A stretch of DNA of 32,425 nucleotides from an uncultured Thermomicrobiales bacterium (GTDB lineage Bacteria > Chloroflexota > Chloroflexia > Thermomicrobiales > UBA6265): positions 1 through 32,425 of the forward strand of contig CADCWE010000089.1 in NCBI GenBank assembly GCA_902806325.1, written 5' to 3'. The position numbers were made by a program, and so were the translations under genes. Shown in pieces: positions 22,975 to 29,938 of this stretch (the first letter of the stretch is position 1; each line of letters begins with the position of its first letter). Under the pieces are notes generated by a model. The model was not told where the DNA came from, ran no database searches, and worked only from the letters and a program-made list of their open reading frames with translations.

Positions 22975-23336
22975 CAATCGTCCGTCTCGTCCGGCACCCG
23001 CGCCGCGTGCATCCATTGGGCGGCGCGGCGTCCGACGCGGACCCCCTCGTCCTCGTCCCGCGACGCTTGGGTGACGCGGGCCATCACGTCCCAAGCCGCC
23101 ATCTTGGCCCGCGTGTGGCGGGCATCCCAAAGGACCTGCGGCGGCCCGAGCAGCCGACCGGCGGTGCGGTAGACGACCGCCCACGCATCCCCCGCCCGGC
23201 TGAGCACCACCTCCGCCCGCCCGTGGCGCCAGACGAAGACGTCGTCGCCCGAGCCGTCCATCGGCGACCCTCCCGGACCGCGAGCCATCCCGTTGCCGCC
23301 CGCCGCCCAATCCCACCGCAGCAGGTTGTCCGACAT
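22974..23336 (-). CDS. Small hypothetical protein
   Basis: 120-aa protein of unknown function. A beta-rich N-terminal half (NLLRWDWAAGG, DDVFVWRHGRAEVVLSRAG, WAVVYRT) is followed by a helical part (ARHTRAKMAAWDVMARVTQASRDEDEGVRVG) and an acidic end. The compact alternation suggests a small single-domain fold, but I do not recognise the family. ATG 23336 is preceded by a GGGGTGGGG tract; an in-frame start at 23381 is possible. The stop codon TGA overlaps the right arm of the repeat at 22892-22974, so the repeat insertion may have trimmed or replaced the original C-terminus. Confidence 0.6.
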   Translation of the reverse strand: MSDNLLRWDWAAGGNGMARGPGGSPMDGSGDDVFVWRHGRAEVVLSRAGDAWAVVYRTAGRLLGPPQVLWDARHTRAKMAAWDVMARVTQASRDEDEGVRVGRRAAQWMHAARVPDETDD

Positions 23337-23747
23337 CCCCCACCCCATCATCGGTCGTGGTCCGTCCGTTCCGGGCGCCACCGCCGTCGCCGCCCGTCGT
23401 CACTCGCCAAGTCGACACCGCGGCGATCGGCAGACCGACCGCCGCGCTCGTACCCGCCCGGCGTCCCTTCCGGGCAACGCGAAGCTGGGATTCGCACCGT
23501 CCAGGTGCGATCACCGATCCGTTCTCCAACGGCACCATCCGTGGCTCGCGCCCGTGTTGCCCACCCGGCAGGAGCCGCCTGGGATCGACAGCGACGACGT
23601 TTGGCATCGCCGCGCCTGCGGGGCGCCGGCGTTCGCGGGTGCGGCAGTTTAGCGCAACACGCGCCGACGCGACACCCCCGGCGACGATCCGATTCGGGAT
23701 CCCGGCCGGGGGTGTTGCCGCCGAGGTCGTCCCCGGTCAGCCCCGGA
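23337..23747. other. 411-bp gap without a recognisable gene
   Basis: Six-frame reading gives only Arg/Pro-rich shadow sequence. A TAAACT at about 23650-23655 on the minus strand could be a -10 for the small hypothetical gene, but the upstream -35 is poor. A GC-rich inverted repeat (ACACCCCC/GGGGGTGT) spans 23678-23721 just downstream of the stress-protein stop; without a T-run it is at best a weak terminator. Confidence 0.35.
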
Positions 23748-24269
23748 TCAGACGGCCTGCAGGTCGAGTTTCTCGTTGTCGCCCGGCTCGTACTGCTTGC
23801 CGGTCGCGATCGCTTTCACGAACCCGACCGCGTGGACGATCTTGCTCGAGCTCGTGTCCCAGTACTCCGCCTGCTCGACGTCCACCTTCAGCAACGCCAA
23901 ATCGGGATCGTCCAACCCCTCCGGGAACCACGCCTTCAACGCCGGGTTCCAGAACGCGTCCATCGTTGCCCGGTCGCGCACCACCGAGGCGGTGCCGGAG
24001 ACCGAGACCCAGGTGTTCTCCTTGTTCCCGGCGTAGCTGAGGTTAACCCGTCGGTCCTGGTGGATCTCGTCGACCTTCGGCGCCGTTTCGTGGGAGAAGA
24101 ACCACAGGTCGCCGTCGAACTCGGCCTCCTGGGTCGCCATCGGCCGCGAACGCAACGACCCGTCCGCCTCGACGGTGGTCATCATCGCGATCCGGATGTC
24201 CTTGATCAGCTCGTTCACCTTCTTCAGATCGTCGGCGTTCGCCGGCCGGGGAAGCGTCGCTTGGGCCAT
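23748..24269 (-). CDS. Pyridoxamine 5'-phosphate oxidase-fold general stress protein
   Basis: 173-aa flavin-binding split-barrel protein of the general stress protein 26 type. Family features: VNELIKDIRIAMMTTVEADGSLRSRPMATQ (the MxT-x-G-x-xRP strand pair), GDLWFFSHETAPKVDEI, RVNLSYAGNKENTWVSVSGTASVVRDR, and W-N-P at the end of the domain. It is thought to bind FMN or FAD and act in stress physiology rather than as a true PNPOx (family knowledge). It starts at ATG 24269 right after the TAG of the TUDOR-domain gene, with AAGGAGAA upstream, so the two are almost certainly co-translated. Confidence 0.9.
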   Translation of the reverse strand: MAQATLPRPANADDLKKVNELIKDIRIAMMTTVEADGSLRSRPMATQEAEFDGDLWFFSHETAPKVDEIHQDRRVNLSYAGNKENTWVSVSGTASVVRDRATMDAFWNPALKAWFPEGLDDPDLALLKVDVEQAEYWDTSSSKIVHAVGFVKAIATGKQYEPGDNEKLDLQAV

Positions 24270-24503
24270 CTAACCGTTCTCCTTCCGCAACGACCCGGGG
24301 CGATGGATCGCCTCGGCGCCGCTCTTGTCGCTCTCAACCAGATACTCGGGGTCGTCCTTGGAGGCGGCGAAGTGGTGTCCTTTGAGATCGGTCGGCTCGG
24401 TGATCTTGCGCTTGACCGTTCCGGTGGTTTCGCCCTGGGACGTTTTCCAAGCGACGGAGTCGCCTGGCTTGAACAACTGCTTGTCGTTTGCAGTGGAGGC
24501 CAT
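24270..24503 (-). CDS. HVA1/TUDOR-domain (DUF2945) small protein
   Basis: 77-aa protein with the hypervirulence-associated TUDOR domain: FKPGDSVAWKTSQGETTGTVKRKITEPTDLKGHHFAASKDDPEYLVESDKSGAEAIHRPGSL. The domain is a small beta barrel of unknown ligand. ATG 24503 follows GGAAAGGA. The downstream stress protein begins at the base after its stop. This two-gene unit suggests a shared stress function. Confidence 0.9.
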   Translation of the reverse strand: MASTANDKQLFKPGDSVAWKTSQGETTGTVKRKITEPTDLKGHHFAASKDDPEYLVESDKSGAEAIHRPGSLRKENG

Positions 24504-24642
24504 CGTCGTCCGATCCTTTCCGGGTGTCGCCTGATGTGGCGGACCATTCGGGGCAAGGGATGTGCCACACCACGGCAGCGAGTCCCGTCGCCGGGAAGCG
24601 GCAGTGATTCGGGCTACCGGATTCGCAAACGTCGAGGCGCGA

Positions 24643-25677
24643 TCACAGCCGGACTTCGCGCCACTCCGCCCGGCACGGGTTGCCGGCGCAGGCCCACAAC
24701 GCCCGCGCCGTCGGATCGACGACCACGGCGCCGATGGTGCCGTAGTCCAGGTCGCTCTCCGGCGCGTGGTGCTTGCAAACGCTCTTGGGAAAATTCGCGT
24801 GGTCGCCGAGGATGGTTCGCAGGCTGGTCACCGAGAGCTTGCCCCAGGCCGCCTCGACCAGACGCTCGGTTCGCAGGTGGCGCAGCCGCGAGTTGAGCAG
24901 ATCCTCGCCGGCGTCGAGGTGGGTCATTTCCGGCAGGATGAAATGGTTGGCGTGGACCAAGAAGCCGTTGCCCGCGCCGCGCATCCCCCAGCACCCCCCG
25001 GACACTTCGACGTCGACGACATCGCCGTCGGCGGTGGCGAAGAGGTGATTGTTGCCGAACGCGCGGTGCGGATCGGTGACGGCGCGGATCGCTCCTTCGA
25101 GCGTGGTCGCGGCCAGGGCACGGCGGTAGAGCAGGAGTTTCGGGATCCCCGGCCGCGCGTCGCGCGCGTAGAGCGCGTTGCCGACCGACCCGATCCCGGC
25201 CGCGTTCAGCCCCTGGTGGAGCAGATAGCCGGCGTAGGTGAAGGCGGCGAAGGCGGGCGCCCCGTCCGGTTCGGCCTTGATCGCGTAGGCGTAATCGGCC
25301 CAGCCGGCGGTCGCGTCCTCGTTGTGGCCCAACAGCACGTGGCCGTCGGCGGTCCCGGCCGGGGTCACGCCGACCACCGTGCAGCCCATGGTGCCCCGGG
25401 ACTGGCCCAACTCCTCGGCCGCGTTGATCGCCAGCAGCGTCTCGTACGCCACCCCGGAACCGTCCGCCATCCCCCGCAACTCGTCCGCGCACTCCGGGGC
25501 CCAGCGCTCGATCGCGTCGCGGTACGGTCCGACGGCGGCGACCATACGGTCCCAGACGCCCGGTGGTTCACCTTCCCGCACCGCCGCCGCGACCGCCCGC
25601 AACCGCTCGCCGATCGCCGCGCCGACGTCGTGGCCGATCGCGAACGGGGACCCGCCGGTCTCCACCAAGGGAATCAT
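24643..25677 (-). CDS. Peptidase C45 / acyl-CoA:6-APA acyltransferase-like Ntn hydrolase
   Basis: 344-aa N-terminal-nucleophile hydrolase of the C45 family. These are made as precursors that cut themselves before a Cys; the matching GCT is at residues 98-100, making Cys99 the expected nucleophile. Following motifs fit: LLGHNEDATAGWADYAY, AGYLLHQGLNAAGIG, FGNNHLFATADGDVVDVE and HANHF. Substrates in the family are acyl amides, including penicillin-type side chains and acylated amino acids; none can be assigned here. ATG 25677 follows GAGGGA. It is transcribed after the dehydrogenase gene, 21 nt apart. Residues 1-98 would be the small propeptide-derived chain. Confidence 0.9.
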   Translation of the reverse strand: MIPLVETGGSPFAIGHDVGAAIGERLRAVAAAVREGEPPGVWDRMVAAVGPYRDAIERWAPECADELRGMADGSGVAYETLLAINAAEELGQSRGTMGCTVVGVTPAGTADGHVLLGHNEDATAGWADYAYAIKAEPDGAPAFAAFTYAGYLLHQGLNAAGIGSVGNALYARDARPGIPKLLLYRRALAATTLEGAIRAVTDPHRAFGNNHLFATADGDVVDVEVSGGCWGMRGAGNGFLVHANHFILPEMTHLDAGEDLLNSRLRHLRTERLVEAAWGKLSVTSLRTILGDHANFPKSVCKHHAPESDLDYGTIGAVVVDPTARALWACAGNPCRAEWREVRL

Positions 25678-25698
25678 GCCGCGTCCCTCGCCGCTCGA

Positions 25699-26793
25699 TC
25701 AATCGTCCGCGAACTCGATCACCGTTTTGACCCCGGCGGTCGCCGTTTCGGCGATCCGGTGCGCGTCGCCGACGCCCCGCAGCCGGGTGGTGATCAACCG
25801 CTCGGTCAGGCCCGGCCAACGCGTCGCGAACCGCTCCAGATCCGCGACCCCGGCCACGAAATCCTCCCGCGCCGAGTTAACGCTGCCGACGAGGACCTTG
25901 TTGCCGAGCACGAACTCCCGGTTGATCGCCGCGACCGGCACGGGGAGCGCGTCGTCGCCGCCGGTCAGCGACAGCAACACCGCGACCCCGTTCCGTCCAA
26001 CCAGGCGCATCGCGTCGACCGCCACCGGCGCCGCGCCGGACGCCTCAAAGACCAGATCCACGTTCGGCAACCCGTCGGCCAACGCGGCGATCGGGGTTTC
26101 GCGGGTCGAGACGTAGGTCGCCCCGCAGGCGGCCACCAGGTCCGCCGCCGGGTTCGGCGGCGGGGTACGGGCGACGGTGTGGACGGCCATCCCGCGCGCC
26201 CGCAGCAGCATCGTGCCGAGCAGGCCGATCGGCCCCGCGCCGAGGACCACCGCCGTTGCCGGTGCCCAAGTCGCCATCCGGCGCTGGATCAGGTCCGCCT
26301 GCCGCAGCGCCTTCTCGACCACGCTCAACGGCTCGACCAGCACGCCGACCGCCTCCAGGGCGGCGGGAACCGGGACCAGATACCGGACGTCCTCGACGAA
26401 GCGGTCGACCATGAAGCCGTGGAGCCCGATGATGCCCCGCTCCAGGTAGCGCCCACCGGTACACATGTCCGATTGCCCGGCCAGACAGGAAGGGCAGTCG
26501 TCCGGCCGCCGCACCGTCGCGGTGACCAGGTCGCCGGGCCGGTACGCGCCGACCCCTGCCCCAACCGCCTCGACGACGCCGAGGACCTCGTGCCCCAGGA
26601 CCAGCGCGGAGGAACCCGGCGGCGGGGTGCCAAACGTGGCCTCGATGATCTCGCGGTCCGTGCCGCAGACCCCGACCCGGCGCACCCGGACCAGCGCCTG
26701 ACCGGGTCCCGGCTCCGGCCGCGCCAACCGGGTCAGGTGGACGCTGCCGGCTCGACCCGGAACGACCGCCACCCCCGTCACGTAGTCCCCCAT
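25699..26793 (-). CDS. Zinc-dependent glucose 1-dehydrogenase-like alcohol dehydrogenase
   Basis: 364-aa medium-chain dehydrogenase most like the archaeal/thermophile glucose dehydrogenase branch. Catalytic zinc ligands: Cys43 (GVCGTD), His68-Glu69 (GHE) and Glu154 (VEPLS). The lobe zinc region reads C100-x2-C103-x7-C111, one Cys short of the four-Cys set, as in several members. Nucleotide fold: VVLGAGPIGLLG (185-193). ERGIIGLHGFMVDRFVE is typical of this subfamily. Likely oxidises glucose or another aldose with NAD(P)+, but sugar and cofactor preference are unproven. ATG 26793 follows GGGAG; the longer start at 26853 has no family sequence. Divergent from rpsU. Confidence 0.9.
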   Translation of the reverse strand: MGDYVTGVAVVPGRAGSVHLTRLARPEPGPGQALVRVRRVGVCGTDREIIEATFGTPPPGSSALVLGHEVLGVVEAVGAGVGAYRPGDLVTATVRRPDDCPSCLAGQSDMCTGGRYLERGIIGLHGFMVDRFVEDVRYLVPVPAALEAVGVLVEPLSVVEKALRQADLIQRRMATWAPATAVVLGAGPIGLLGTMLLRARGMAVHTVARTPPPNPAADLVAACGATYVSTRETPIAALADGLPNVDLVFEASGAAPVAVDAMRLVGRNGVAVLLSLTGGDDALPVPVAAINREFVLGNKVLVGSVNSAREDFVAGVADLERFATRWPGLTERLITTRLRGVGDAHRIAETATAGVKTVIEFADD

Positions 26794-26904
26794 TGTCCGC
26801 TCCCGTTTAGCGTTGGCGATCCGGTCCGCCCGTGGGCATCGCGCGGCGCCCATCGTCTCAGATCGCGCCGGTTCCCGCGCGTAGCGGAGACGGCCGGCGT
26901 GGCG

Positions 26905-26910
26905 TATACT
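26905..26910 (+). promoter_or_regulatory. -10 element for rpsU
   Basis: TATACT (5 of 6 to consensus), 107 nt before the rpsU ATG. The -35 region (around 26881-26887) is a poor match. Confidence 0.45.
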
Positions 26911-27016
26911 AGGCGACCGACGGGGCAGAGCATTCCGGGATATGTCGGCGTGTCCGGCACCCTATTCGCCATCGAGACGGGCGTCCGACGCCACAGCAAA
27001 CGGGGGATCAGCGCGC

Positions 27017-27199
27017 ATGCGTGTCGAACTGCGAGACAGCGAAGGCTTCGAACAGCTGCTGAAGCGATTCACCAAGGGCATCGAGCGGTCGGGGATCATC
27101 CGCGAACACCGCCGTGGCCTGCGCTTCATCAGCGTTCAGGAAGAGAACCGCGCCAAGCAGCGGAAGGCCGAGCGCCGCCGCCGCCGCAACGCCAGCTAA
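27017..27199 (+). CDS. rpsU: 30S ribosomal protein bS21
   Basis: 60-aa basic ribosomal protein of the small-subunit platform. The sequence VELRDSEGFEQLLKRFTKGIERSGII followed by REHRRGLRF and a C-terminal run of Arg/Lys is characteristic. ATG 27017 has GGGGGAT upstream; the longer frame from 26942 lacks a ribosome site and adds non-family residues. Monocistronic, with its own -10 and a clear terminator. Length is at the short end of the family. Confidence 0.95.
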   Translation: MRVELRDSEGFEQLLKRFTKGIERSGIIREHRRGLRFISVQEENRAKQRKAERRRRRNAS

Positions 27200-27226
27200 C
27201 GACGCCAATCGCGGACGACGCAGACC

Positions 27227-27261
27227 ACGCCGATGGGACAGTTGTCCGATCGGCGTTTCTT
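27227..27261 (+). terminator. Intrinsic terminator after rpsU
   Basis: Hairpin ACGCCGAT / ATCGGCGT with an inner GGAC/GTCC stem, an AGTT loop and one G-G mismatch, followed by TTTCTT. It starts 28 nt after the rpsU stop. Confidence 0.8.
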
Positions 27262-27296
27262 CGTGCGTGCCGTTATCACGCATCCATCGGCCGCTT

Positions 27297-28013
27297 TTAG
27301 ACCTCTCGCGCCAACGTCGCCGCCACGACCTCGACCGCGCCGGCGGCCACCAACACGGCGGCGCACGCGGCGAGCGTCGAACCGGTGGTGCAGACGTCGT
27401 CCACCAGCGCCAGCCGGAGACCGGTCACGTTCCGGCCCGGCGCCATCCCGAACGCCCCCGCCACGTTCGCGCGCCGCGCCTCCGCGCCGAGCCCGACCTG
27501 CGCCCGGGTCTCCCGCTCCCGCGCCAGAACGTCGAGCGTCGGTATCCCGATTGTGGCCCCAACGCGGTCGCACAACAGCGCCGCTTGGTTGTAACCCCGT
27601 TCTCGCCGCCGTCTCGCGTGCAGGGGTACCGGTACCAACCCGTCGAGGCCGTCAACCTCTTCGAGCGCGCCCCGGAGCAGATCCCCGAGCGGGGTGGCCC
27701 GCGCCGTTTCGTCCTCGTATTTGAAGGCGATTACGGCGCGGCGCAGCCAACCGTCGAACGGCCCCGCCGAGCGGAGCAACGCCAAATCGGCGGCGAGCAT
27801 CGCGCAGCGGCACGCCCGGTCGTCTGGGATGCCACACCGCGTGCACCAGGGCGGCGCAAACAACGGCACGGCGGCTCGGCAGGGGTCGCAGACCCAGCAG
27901 CCGCGACGCCCGCACCCGGCGCACGTGGCCGGGTAGACCACCTCGACCAACCTCTCGCCCAGCGCCCGCGCCCAACGCCCCGAAGCGGTTCCAAGCGCAC
28001 GTCCGCGCGTCAT
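27297..28013 (-). CDS. comF: ComF-family phosphoribosyltransferase-like protein
   Basis: 238-aa ComF protein, associated with natural DNA uptake or recombination in several bacteria. The N-terminus has a zinc-ribbon-like set of cysteines: CAGC (31-34), CxxC at 42-45 and CTRC (57-60). The C-terminal phosphoribosyltransferase domain contains IAFKYEDE, LVPVPLHARRRRERGYNQA and the PRPP loop LALVDDVCTTGSTL. The domain order and length are standard. ATG 28013 follows GGGAGAA. The amidohydrolase gene lies 34 nt upstream on the same strand, so they probably share a transcript. The role here cannot be verified, because no other competence genes are visible. Confidence 0.92.
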   Translation of the reverse strand: MTRGRALGTASGRWARALGERLVEVVYPATCAGCGRRGCWVCDPCRAAVPLFAPPWCTRCGIPDDRACRCAMLAADLALLRSAGPFDGWLRRAVIAFKYEDETARATPLGDLLRGALEEVDGLDGLVPVPLHARRRRERGYNQAALLCDRVGATIGIPTLDVLARERETRAQVGLGAEARRANVAGAFGMAPGRNVTGLRLALVDDVCTTGSTLAACAAVLVAAGAVEVVAATLAREV

Positions 28014-28047
28014 CGCTCGTTCTCCCGGATCGGTGCGCTGCGGTGCC

Positions 28048-29505
28048 TCAGATGCGACCCGAGCGGGTCAATTCCACGATCGGCAAACCGGAGAGCGTCG
28101 GATCGGCGTCGGCGGCGTTTTGGAGCCGGATCGCCGCGGCGGTCAGATCGGCCAAGGCTTCGGTCCGATCAACACGGAGGAACTCGCCGTCGGCGTAGAT
28201 CACCTCGCCCGCGACCATGCTCAACCGCACGTTGCGCCCGGACTCGGCGTAGACCAGGTTCGGCACCAGGTTCCGGGCCGGGCGCAGCAGCGCCGGCGCC
28301 AACGGCGGTCGGTCGAGATCGAGCAGGATCAGGTCCGCTTCCTTGCCCTCCTCCAGCGACCCGACCCGATCCCCAATCCCCAGCACCCGCGCCCCTTCGA
28401 TCGTCGCCATCCGCACCACGCGCCAGGCCGGCATCGGCAGCGGCGAGCCGGCCGCGATCTTGGCGAACATCGCCACCGCCCGCATCTCGGCGAAGATGTT
28501 GTGGGAATTGTTCCCGGGCGCTTGGTCCGACCCCAAGCCGACCAGCCCGCCCGCGGCCTGGAACGCCGCCACCGGCGGCACCACCCCGTCGATGATCCCG
28601 ATGGAATTGGCGCAGCAGACCATCCGCGCACCCCGTGCCGCCACCAGCGCCACCTCGTCCGGCGTCGCGGTCGAAAGATGGACGGCGATCAGGTCGGGAC
28701 CCAGCAACCCCAGGGAGTCGAGGTAGGGAATCGCCCGCAATCCCGCCCGACGGAGCGTCGCCTCGTTCTCCCGGACGTCCTGCGCCACGTGGAGGTGCAT
28801 CGAGATCCCACGCCGGCGCGCTTCGCCGGCCGCCCGCACCAGCAACTCGCCGGACAGGAAATCGGCCGCGTGCGGCCCCAGGATGACCGAGATCCGCCCC
28901 CCGTCGTGCCCGTGCCACCGCTCGTGGAGGTCCAACTCGGCGGCCAGCGCCGCTTCGCCGTGGGCGCGGTCGAGCGGCGTCGGGTCGCCGGGGGTCCATC
29001 CGTCCGCCAACCAGGCCGCGCGGTTGGCCCAGTTCAGTTCGCTGATCCCGCCGCAGACCACCGCCCGGTTGCCGAGCCGGACGTGGCTGTGGACCAGCGC
29101 CTCCATCGGCGCATCGTAGTCGCCGAACGTCGTGGTCCCGTTTGCCACGCCCTCCATCAGCGCCCACAAGGTCGCGATTGGGGCGTCGGCGTCCGCGGCG
29201 TGGGCCATCAGCGGTCCGTAGGCGGAGGCCATCCACGGCTGGACCTCCTGCGCCCACCCCCGGCCGATCACCGACGCCGAGTGCAGGTGGGCATCAATCA
29301 ATCCTGGCATCACCAGGCGCCCGGTGGCATCGATGGTACGCCGCGCCGTCGCGTTCCCCTCGACGACCGCTCGCGGCCCGACTGCGACGATCTTGCCGCC
29401 CTCGACCCCAACCGCTCCGTCGGCGACAAAGCCGGCGCCTTCGCCGGCCATCGTCAGCAGGTGTCCCCCGGAGATCAGCGTGTCGTACACCGAGCCGTCC
29501 CCCAT
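28048..29505 (-). CDS. Amidohydrolase, Atz/Trz or cytosine/MTA-SAH deaminase type
   Basis: 485-aa metal-dependent amidohydrolase. Metal site: His73 and His75 (GLIDAHLHS), His237/His239 (SMHLHVAQD), His276 (AVHLS) and Asp327 (LGSDQAPGNN). The usual HxxE catalytic Glu is Gln/Asp here (HLHVAQD), a variant seen in some members. The C-terminus has the GARVLGIGDRVGSLEEGKEADLILLD composite beta domain. Substrate could be a nucleoside, a guanidine or an N-heterocycle. ATG 29505 gives the expected GDGSVYDTLISGGHLLTM opening; GTG 29580 is in frame but adds an Arg-rich stretch. Its ribosome site is weak. A 9-codon ORF with a strong site precedes it. Confidence 0.88.
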   Translation of the reverse strand: MGDGSVYDTLISGGHLLTMAGEGAGFVADGAVGVEGGKIVAVGPRAVVEGNATARRTIDATGRLVMPGLIDAHLHSASVIGRGWAQEVQPWMASAYGPLMAHAADADAPIATLWALMEGVANGTTTFGDYDAPMEALVHSHVRLGNRAVVCGGISELNWANRAAWLADGWTPGDPTPLDRAHGEAALAAELDLHERWHGHDGGRISVILGPHAADFLSGELLVRAAGEARRRGISMHLHVAQDVRENEATLRRAGLRAIPYLDSLGLLGPDLIAVHLSTATPDEVALVAARGARMVCCANSIGIIDGVVPPVAAFQAAGGLVGLGSDQAPGNNSHNIFAEMRAVAMFAKIAAGSPLPMPAWRVVRMATIEGARVLGIGDRVGSLEEGKEADLILLDLDRPPLAPALLRPARNLVPNLVYAESGRNVRLSMVAGEVIYADGEFLRVDRTEALADLTAAAIRLQNAADADPTLSGLPIVELTRSGRI

Positions 29506-29583
29506 CCGTCCCAACCCGCGACGGGCGATCCGGCACGGCAAACCCAGGGTAGCAAGAAATCGCGTCGCGCGGGGGACCACGCC

Positions 29584-29613
29584 TCAGACGAAGAGCTTGC
29601 CGCCGCTGCGCAT
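29584..29613 (-). CDS. Possible 9-codon leader peptide
   Basis: ATG at 29613 encodes MRSGGKLFV and a TGA. GGAGGAG lies 6 nt upstream, the best ribosome site in this part of the window. It ends 78 nt before the amidohydrolase ATG. It may be a regulatory upstream ORF, a short peptide, or chance; I know no matching family. Confidence 0.3.
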   Translation of the reverse strand: MRSGGKLFV

Positions 29614-29922
29614 TTGAGACTCCTCCGCGACCGCGATCGCGCCTTCAATCAATCGTCGTCGGATGCAGGGCGATTCGCGCCCGGCTCGAGCAGTTCCCGC
29701 GACTCCCGTGGACGCGCTGGGTCCGGGACGGACGGCGCGTCCGTGGCACAGCGGCACGTCGGCGCGACCGCGGCCGACGCGCCGCCGATCCGGTTCGCCG
29801 CCACGGTGCCGCCGTCCTGTCTGCGTCTGGTTTTGAGCTCAGAAACGGGAGCCCCGCCGAACCTTGGGTCGTAGGTCACGACGAGCCCGGCGGGCCGGCG
29901 TCACCCATCCGGGACGCCTTGC

Positions 29923-29928
29923 TATACT
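29923..29928 (+). promoter_or_regulatory. -10 element of polB, near-leaderless transcript
   Basis: TATACT ends only 10 nt before the polB ATG at 29939, so a start about 7 nt downstream would leave almost no leader. No Shine-Dalgarno is present. The -35 (around GTCACC) is weak. Confidence 0.5.
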
Positions 29929-29938
29929 CCCCCGCGAC

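Larger units (their letters stand above)
29506..29938. other. Divergent intergenic region between amidohydrolase and polB
   Basis: 433 bp with no established gene. On the minus strand it holds a GTG-started 76-codon frame (29879-29649) of disordered composition without a ribosome site, and a 9-codon ORF with an ideal ribosome site (29584-29613). On the plus strand it holds the polB -10. No riboswitch class was recognised. Confidence 0.5.

Noticed and set aside
29649-29879. 76-codon GTG-started minus ORF in the polB/amidohydrolase gap
   Set aside because: No Shine-Dalgarno, disordered composition, uneven codon use at both ends; not convincing as a gene.
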